From: Xylogone sp. PMI_703 | Taxonomy: Eukaryota > Ascomycota > Leotiomycetes | Direction: 5' to 3' | Assembly: GCA_021399445.1 (NCBI GenBank) | Contig: JAJTUQ010000003.1 | Coordinates: 682,001-746,000 of the forward strand | DNA: 64,000 nucleotides | Shown: in pieces, positions 58,132-64,000 of the stretch | How the letters are laid out: each line of letters opens with the position of its first letter | Position numbering within the stretch: position 1 is the first letter of the stretch | Translations under genes and position numbers: made by a program | Notes under the pieces: model-generated | The model's database searches: none | Told to the model about the DNA's origin: nothing | The model's input: only the letters and a program-made list of their open reading frames with translations

Positions 58132-59460
58132 CCCGTAACTCAAATATTCTAGCACAGTGCACTAGGCAAAGAATATATCGAATAAAATTATCTAGGCTAA
58201 GTTCTGCATGAATTGGAACCAAAGCACGCATGTGACGACACTCTAAATTACTACTCGGAGCCGTAGGAGTTGCGCAGAATGGTGAGGTGTGCCAGGGGTT
58301 GATCGGATTCGTGTCATTACTATCAACATGCAGGTGTGGCTTACAGTGTGGCACGAGAAGGCGCGAGTCCTCCCCTATGAATGAAGGAAGGTGGGTGGGT
58401 ATAAGGCGGCTTCCACATCTAGTGTTACCGGTAGAACATCAGAAGGTTCTGTCGGTTTCCATTGGCTGGAAACCTTGCCGCTTTAGACCATTCAGGGAGA
58501 GGACTGTAGTTGCAGCTCGCTTAATTAGAGAAAGTGAGTATTCCAGCAAGTATAAGAGTTACATATCAAGAATGCTATGAAAGTCCTCAATTGGCCTTGT
58601 TGGAATGCGCTCTAAGTTAGTTAACTCCATCTGGTCTTCTGAAGCTTACACATTATTGAACCACCTTTATAATAAGAAGGGTCAAGATAGAACTGGTTTT
58701 ATGCAACTACAAGCGGACAGCAAAGTGATAGTAATACAGCAGTGGATGTTGATTCATAGATAATATTTGGCGCACCTGTGGTCTCCAATTAGAAGAACTA
58801 CATATCTATAGCATCCCTGATAGCCAACTGTGTACTGGCTAGGCTGCATCTCTACCTTTAACAAGGTACTCGGTACCCTGACGTCACTCCATTTGAGGCG
58901 GGGTTACTGGTACCATTACCAGCTTTGGTTGTGGGGTGGGCTCATGGGTCATATTCTTCAAAAAAAATAAACATCTCGTCTGACTACTAAGTTATATAAG
59001 TAGAGATAACTCAAATGCATTTTGCAGCTTCTTTATCCTGAGCGATCGTGCGGGTCACACGAAAATACATGGATGTATTGCTGAAAGAATATGAGAATTC
59101 ATCTCATTTAAAATTTCCCACTATTACCAGTGTCACGTTTATTTAAGGGTTAGCCCAAGTTATCATACTACATTATTGTCGTCTGGTAGTCTTGAAGATT
59201 GGTACATTAAGTGATGCAATCTCACCTTAGTGGTCTTCGTCAACCCTGTTGGGTGCTTGGGAGACTTCACGCCTATCCATGAACATGATGGGAAGGGCGC
59301 TACTCTTTAATATCCTCCACATGATGATCTAGTAACCCGACTAGCCAGAATCCAAAATTTCAATCTAGTATAACGTAACCAAGCTGATTCAAGCCGTCCG
59401 TCGTATACGCCTTCTAATACGACTTTGTCGCACTCGTCATCGCGTTATTTAATAGTCGCT
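58132..59460. other. Spacer between divergent genes
   Basis: 1.3 kb upstream of both the broken NLR and the RBR gene. No gene or repeat recognised. Confidence 0.5.
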
Positions 59461-60870
59461 ATGGCATATATGGATGAAGGAGTATTTCGGAGTTTGGATG
59501 AAGAAACTGCGTATTTAGTCTTACAGGTTCAACTTCAAGATCTCGATGCTTCCGTATCATCTGACAAGGGAAATGGCCGTGAGGGCCAGACATCAGACAA
59601 CCTACTCACCTTAAGAGCCCAAATACATGAATTGCAAAACTTCTGTTCGCTTCATACAGATAGACGCATGGCAAGGAGTATTGCAACAGCCATATACAAC
59701 GATGAAGAGTTGCTAGCTCAAGCCGAATCACAAGAAGAGATCGCTCGAGAAGATCATAGTCTTGCCCTACGATTGAGTGAAGGAACGATAGAACCAAATA
59801 CAAATGCAAGTCAAGAGAAGGCCGCAAACGATGATATCGAAGATGAACTTATAGATAAACTGAGGGCTCTGTACGTATTTGGTCCAGACAACCAGCCGAC
59901 GAGATACGCTGGCCTTTCACAGCTGGGATTCAAAGCGAGCAGCCAAGTTGAATATCAACAAAGAGTCAACCATGAGTGCGAGGCTTGTCGAGAGCAGTTC
60001 CAATTTTACGAAATCGCTCGTGCGCCATACTCCCACGAGTACTGTCGTACTTGTATTCAAGACCTTTTCAAAGCATCAATTACAGATGAATCGTTGTTCC
60101 CACCCCGTTGCTGTCGACAACAGATTCCAATAGCAGCTGTGGGGATATTCCTGAAACCCAATTTCATTCAGGATTACCAAAAGAAGAAGATCGAGTTTGA
60201 AACGCCTAATCGAACTTATTGCCACTCTTCCACTTGCTCAACTTTCATTAACTCCATCTATATCCAAGATGAAGTGGCTACTTGTCCTGATTGTAGGTTG
60301 TCGACATGTACGAATTGCAAGGCAGAAGCACATGGAGGAGACTGTCCGAATGACACGTCACTACAAGAGGTTCTCCTCATAGCCAGAGAGAATGGATGGC
60401 AAAGGTGTTATTCTTGCAAGAGAGTAATAGAGCTGGAACATGGTTGCAATCATATGACGTTCGTTATCAAGTGCCGTCGGTGGCAGATTATAAGCTAACT
60501 TTATTGCAGGTGCCGTTGTGGGGCTCAGTTTTGCTATATCTGCGGACTGGAATGGAAAACTTGCACTTGTCCACAGTAGGACGAACAACGCCTCTTAACT
60601 CGTACAAATCGCATCATAGATAGAGAACCAGTCGCGGAGACCGCGACAAATAGTAACACCAATCCGTTTGCTGCAACAAACAGGGGCACCTTGGTTTCAG
60701 CGACCATGCAACGACTTAGAGAGAACCATGAATGTGATCATGATACATGGACATGGGTCGATGGAGGCCATGAGTGTGAGGAATGTTATTATTATCTCCC
60801 CAATTATATTTTTGAGTGCAGCCAGTGTCAGTTGCAAGTATGCAATAGATGCAGAATGAACAGGCTCTAG
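59461..60870 (+). pseudogene. RBR (RING-IBR-RING) E3 ubiquitin ligase gene with premature stop
   Basis: Exons are 59461-60458 and 60510-60870 (51-nt intron with GCTAAC). The ATG at 59461 (MAYMDEGVFRSLDEET) is the first in frame. An N-terminal helical region is followed by RING1 (CEACREQFQFYEIARAPYSHEYC), the IBR with CPDCRLSTCTNC, and RING2 (CYSCKRVIELEHGCNHM, then CRCGAQFCYICG). RING2's CNHMTCRCG is joined exactly by the intron. After CTCPQ, the frame meets TAG at 60577-60579 where relatives have Trp (CPxW). The same frame then stays open for 97 more codons (DEQRLLTRTNR, ECEECYYY, CSQCQLQVCNRC). The truncated product would be 355 aa and keep the complete RBR module but lose the C-terminal zinc-binding tail. 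It may still be active; classed as pseudogene only for the stop. Confidence 0.8.
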
Positions 60871-62175
60871 TTGTTGCGAACGGGAATTATTCCATTCAAT
60901 GACCTGGAAATCAAATATCAAGTTTGTACTTATATAGCTAGTTTCTTTACCTAGAGCCTTTAGGAAGTCATCAATCATGCCTTTTGATATATTAGATAGA
61001 TACAACACCATTAGCCTTTCGTTTCGTTGAATTTGCCTCGTACATATTATCTTAGATGAACAATACTTAAAGAGCAATAGCTATCAGAGATACAGGTCAG
61101 CCCTTCCCAGACTTTCTTCCAGATAATTGGTGACTTTGGAGGAAAAAGGTTTGATTAGGACTAAGCTAAAAGAGAACAGGGAATATAGTTAGTTAACAGG
61201 GAATGCGGGAGATGATTGGTCCGATAAATTATGACACTAGTACAGAAAGTTCTCTCGGTACCCCAATTTCAACCTCAATCGATATAGCTTCTACCTATAG
61301 AGATTACATATCAGTTCCATGTCTAGTCGAGCATAAAACAAGAATACCCGGTTAAGATCGTTTTCAGAAGTTCCCTATTACTTTCAACATAACCACGATT
61401 TGCATACAAAGACCTCCGCGGATAATATGCTTGGCGGTTTTTTTGTGAAAGCAAGAGTAGCTTCGGAGAAATTACGTCAAGAAATCATTGTATGGTCCAA
61501 TTCTACTACTGTAGGCAAAGGATGCCATAAAATGTATGGAAGAGTGTATTAGTCGACAACGTAGCCGGTGGTTATCTAGTAGAAGAGACGTTCAACTTTC
61601 AGAGATTCTGTCTCAACTGCTGAGAAAATCAGAGAATACAAGTATCCCCTAGGAAGCTCTTGGAAGAGGCTCGCTCACACACTTGTAGTGCAAGTGTTAG
61701 GTTTCATACGCCATGCTAGAGGTACGCCTACATCTCCATGTCCTTCTGGGTGAAGAACCTCGTCTTCCGACACAAGCTCGCTTCCAGGAAAAAGACGTCC
61801 CAATTCTATAGTGCATTATCCTACAATTTATGCCCGTCTACATGTACTTCAGTTCTTTTACAGGCCAGCGGGCTGTGTCGCAAACTATCCGCACACCATC
61901 TGGCGCAATTACAATCAAGGTACGGGGCAGTTACCATCGGGGCGGGGCAATCTCGATCAGGGAAAGAAACAATTCGGGTATCGGAGATACGTAAGCTAGT
62001 TGAGGGCGAATGCTTCTCCAATCAACTACAGGCGTTGCAACAATGTTACTATAATGCCCCGACACCCTTTCCAGCCACTTGAGGTATGAATTAATCCCCA
62101 TATATACGGTATTAGTTTTGCTATCGACCAGTGCGCACCGTGAAGAAATATCTCGGTTGGAGTATTCTCAAGAAA
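60871..62175. other. Intergenic spacer
   Basis: 1.3 kb. The overlapping frames at 61738-62082 have no recognisable family. Nothing else seen. Confidence 0.45.
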
Positions 62176-64000
62176 ATGAGTCTTTCAGAGACTGCTGATC
62201 CCCATCAAGGGACTGCGACCTGGTCTGAGACTGTACCTACATCATATTTTGATGATATGTGTGCATATGAGGAGCAAAATTATACTAATGATGAAAGCTC
62301 GGGTGGCAGACAAGAACAGTTTCTCGAGTTACTCGATGTTTATCACATTGATGGAAGTAAGTCTAAAAAGTTTGACGATGTTATAATTCTTGTACAGTAT
62401 TATCAGGCTATGTTCTAATCAGAGCTTTAGAAGATGGCCTATGCATCTGCGCAAGGCCTGAATGCGTGGGAAGATCCTTAGGAGAAATACAACCTCTGCA
62501 ATCTTTTCATGATGGCGTAGATCCGGATACCGAACATTTCATTCTTTGTATGACGAATTCCGATGGATTATTTTCAAGTGATGAAACGTTACTCCATCAT
62601 GAGCCTCTGCCGAATGGGCCATCTATCAGTTTGCGGAGGCCAGCTAGAAACACGACATGGCCAATCGATGTGACAGCTCCTGAGGAGCAAACACAGGAGC
62701 AAGGAAAGGTTCAATTTGAAAGTGCATCACCCGGCGGTGATTTACAAGTTGACAAAAAACTGGATGAGGCAGAGCAACATCAGCATCTGTCCATGCCACC
62801 CGAGACGAGTAGTCCAGACACCACTTTGACCATTAACCGTACGGACCACTCCATTGAGATATGTAGCCAGCCTCCATTGAATACTTATTCCATTAATTCT
62901 GCAGTAGAATCCTCAGTTCCTCAATGGCCCTCAGGTCTAAATCAGAAAGAGAAAGATTTTATGCGCTCATCTCGTGACAGGATCTATTCCTGCACCAACA
63001 GGGTCTGCTCATGGTCATTCAAAACGAAATATCACTGGGAGCGGCACGAACTAAATGTCCATTGGCGCAACGGATATTTATGTATGGAATGTAATGTTGC
63101 GATAAATGATAGCCATAGGAGATCAATATGTGGGTTCTGTTTTGCTGTCTTTTCCAGCGACGGCGATGTCAAAAAGCATATTCTTAGCTGCGATGATGCA
63201 TTAGCTGCAAAAGAATCTTTCAAGCATAGGGACCAATTGATGGTACATCTTATAAAGAAGCACGACGTCCAGCGTGGAGATAAAAGGCTACGTGATATGG
63301 ACAGATGGTTCTATTGTTTCGAAAGAAAATGGCCAAAACAATGTGGATTCTGCGGAGAGATCTTCAACGCATGGAAGAAAAGAGTGGATCACGTAGCAAG
63401 GCATTTCAGGGAGGGACGATTGATCTCAGAGTGGACCCTTCCCTTCTTCCAGGCATGTCAGAAAGAAGAGTTGGAATCACAGGCCTCTCAAGAAATCAAC
63501 AACAGCGAAAATAGCAGGAACGATGGCACTAGTTATCACACCAGCGACGAAAAGCCTTCCCCTCAAATTGACTTTGCAATACCTGATACTAGTTCTATGG
63601 CACGAAAGAACAGCAGCGGACGCTCTAATTGGAGGGAGAGTAATTTTGAGATTGAAGAATATTATACAGGCTTGTACTGGGACATTAATTCTAGCAATCA
63701 CTCTATTTGCGGATCAAATACACTCGAGAGATCTCAGCAGCTCCTCGGCAGAACGAATTCTTCATCCAATAAGTCTTCCATTGAGGATGGTGGATACATC
63801 CGTGAGGTGCTCATTGCAGCTGAATCGTCAAATTCTTTTTCTCCTGCCATGGTGCGGTTTTTGGAAGAAGATGTTTGGGATGGACCAATCAATATCATGG
63901 TCGCACTCTGGTATAATCCGATTCGAGCCCTCATACCTGATTCGACCACTCTAGCAAACGACAGTTTATCGGCTCAAATATCAACACCGGGACCCACAAT
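62176..64000 (+). CDS. C2H2 zinc-finger protein, partial at right edge
   Basis: Exon 1 is 62176-62356. Exon 2 starts at 62407 and stays open to the window end (over 530 codons), so the gene is cut by the edge. The 50-nt GTAAGT..ATCAG intron joins HIDG-S-YVLIRALEDG in phase 1. Zinc-finger-like units in order: CTNRVC..HWERHELNVH near 62990-63060, CGFCFAVFSS..HILSC near 63130-63190, and CGFCGEIF..HVARHF near 63350-63410. In between is KHRDQLMVHLIKKHDV. This array is common in large fungal C2H2 proteins of unknown role, often near NLRs. The N-terminal 200 residues are acidic and Ser/Pro-rich. Probably a nuclear DNA- or RNA-binding regulator; the C-terminal part is not visible. Confidence 0.75.

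Noticed and set aside
1..64000. CRISPR arrays, bacterial operons, rRNA
   Set aside because: The window is eukaryotic, with spliced genes; the only regular arrays are the 12-bp and 16-bp tandem repeats. No rRNA or convincing tRNA was recognised by eye.

Overview
This window is nuclear DNA of a filamentous ascomycete (Pezizomycotina). The evidence is spliced genes with 44-150 nt introns carrying GT..CTAAC/CTGAC..AG signals, Zn2Cys6 regulators, HET-domain and NLR (NACHT/NB-ARC) proteins, a heme-thiolate peroxidase and a bZIP-ankyrin regulator. Nothing in the sequence fixes genus or species. Spacers are long and AT-rich, several genes are decayed, and small inverted-repeat elements are present. 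It reads as an accessory, fast-evolving region, not a conserved core block. Gene models below were spliced by hand, checking reading phase at each junction.

Layout. 0-9.5 kb: a broken Zn2Cys6 regulator, a small secreted protein, an intact Helo-like/NACHT NLR, and a broken gene with an F-box-like start that contains a 12-bp microsatellite. 10.5-13.1 kb: an intact HET-domain protein. 13.8-23.7 kb: four adjacent same-strand genes (secreted BBE-type FAD oxidase, FAD monooxygenase, MFS permease, Zn2Cys6 activator), a plausible substrate-use or tailoring cluster. 23.7-27.6 kb: no credible gene, with a more GC-rich stretch that may be an element relic.

27.6-53.4 kb holds a bZIP-ankyrin (ToxE/bANK-like) regulator, an isocitrate-lyase/PEP-mutase superfamily enzyme, an ELO fatty-acid elongase, an acyl-CoA ligase, a 14-TM-type MFS exporter with a splice-phase problem, a multi-pass membrane protein, a very small gene, a P450, a BAHD-like acyltransferase, a second multi-pass membrane protein and a secreted heme-thiolate peroxidase. 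There is no PKS, NRPS or terpene synthase in the window. The set resembles a metabolite cluster whose scaffold could be an elongated, activated and decorated fatty acyl chain; this is an inference.

55-64 kb: a HET-NB-ARC-TPR NLR broken by two in-frame stops, an RBR-type E3 ligase cut by an in-frame stop just after RING2, and a C2H2 zinc-finger gene that runs off the right edge. The window therefore carries three allorecognition/innate-immunity-type genes (two intact, one dead) plus several lesions that look like C-to-T changes.
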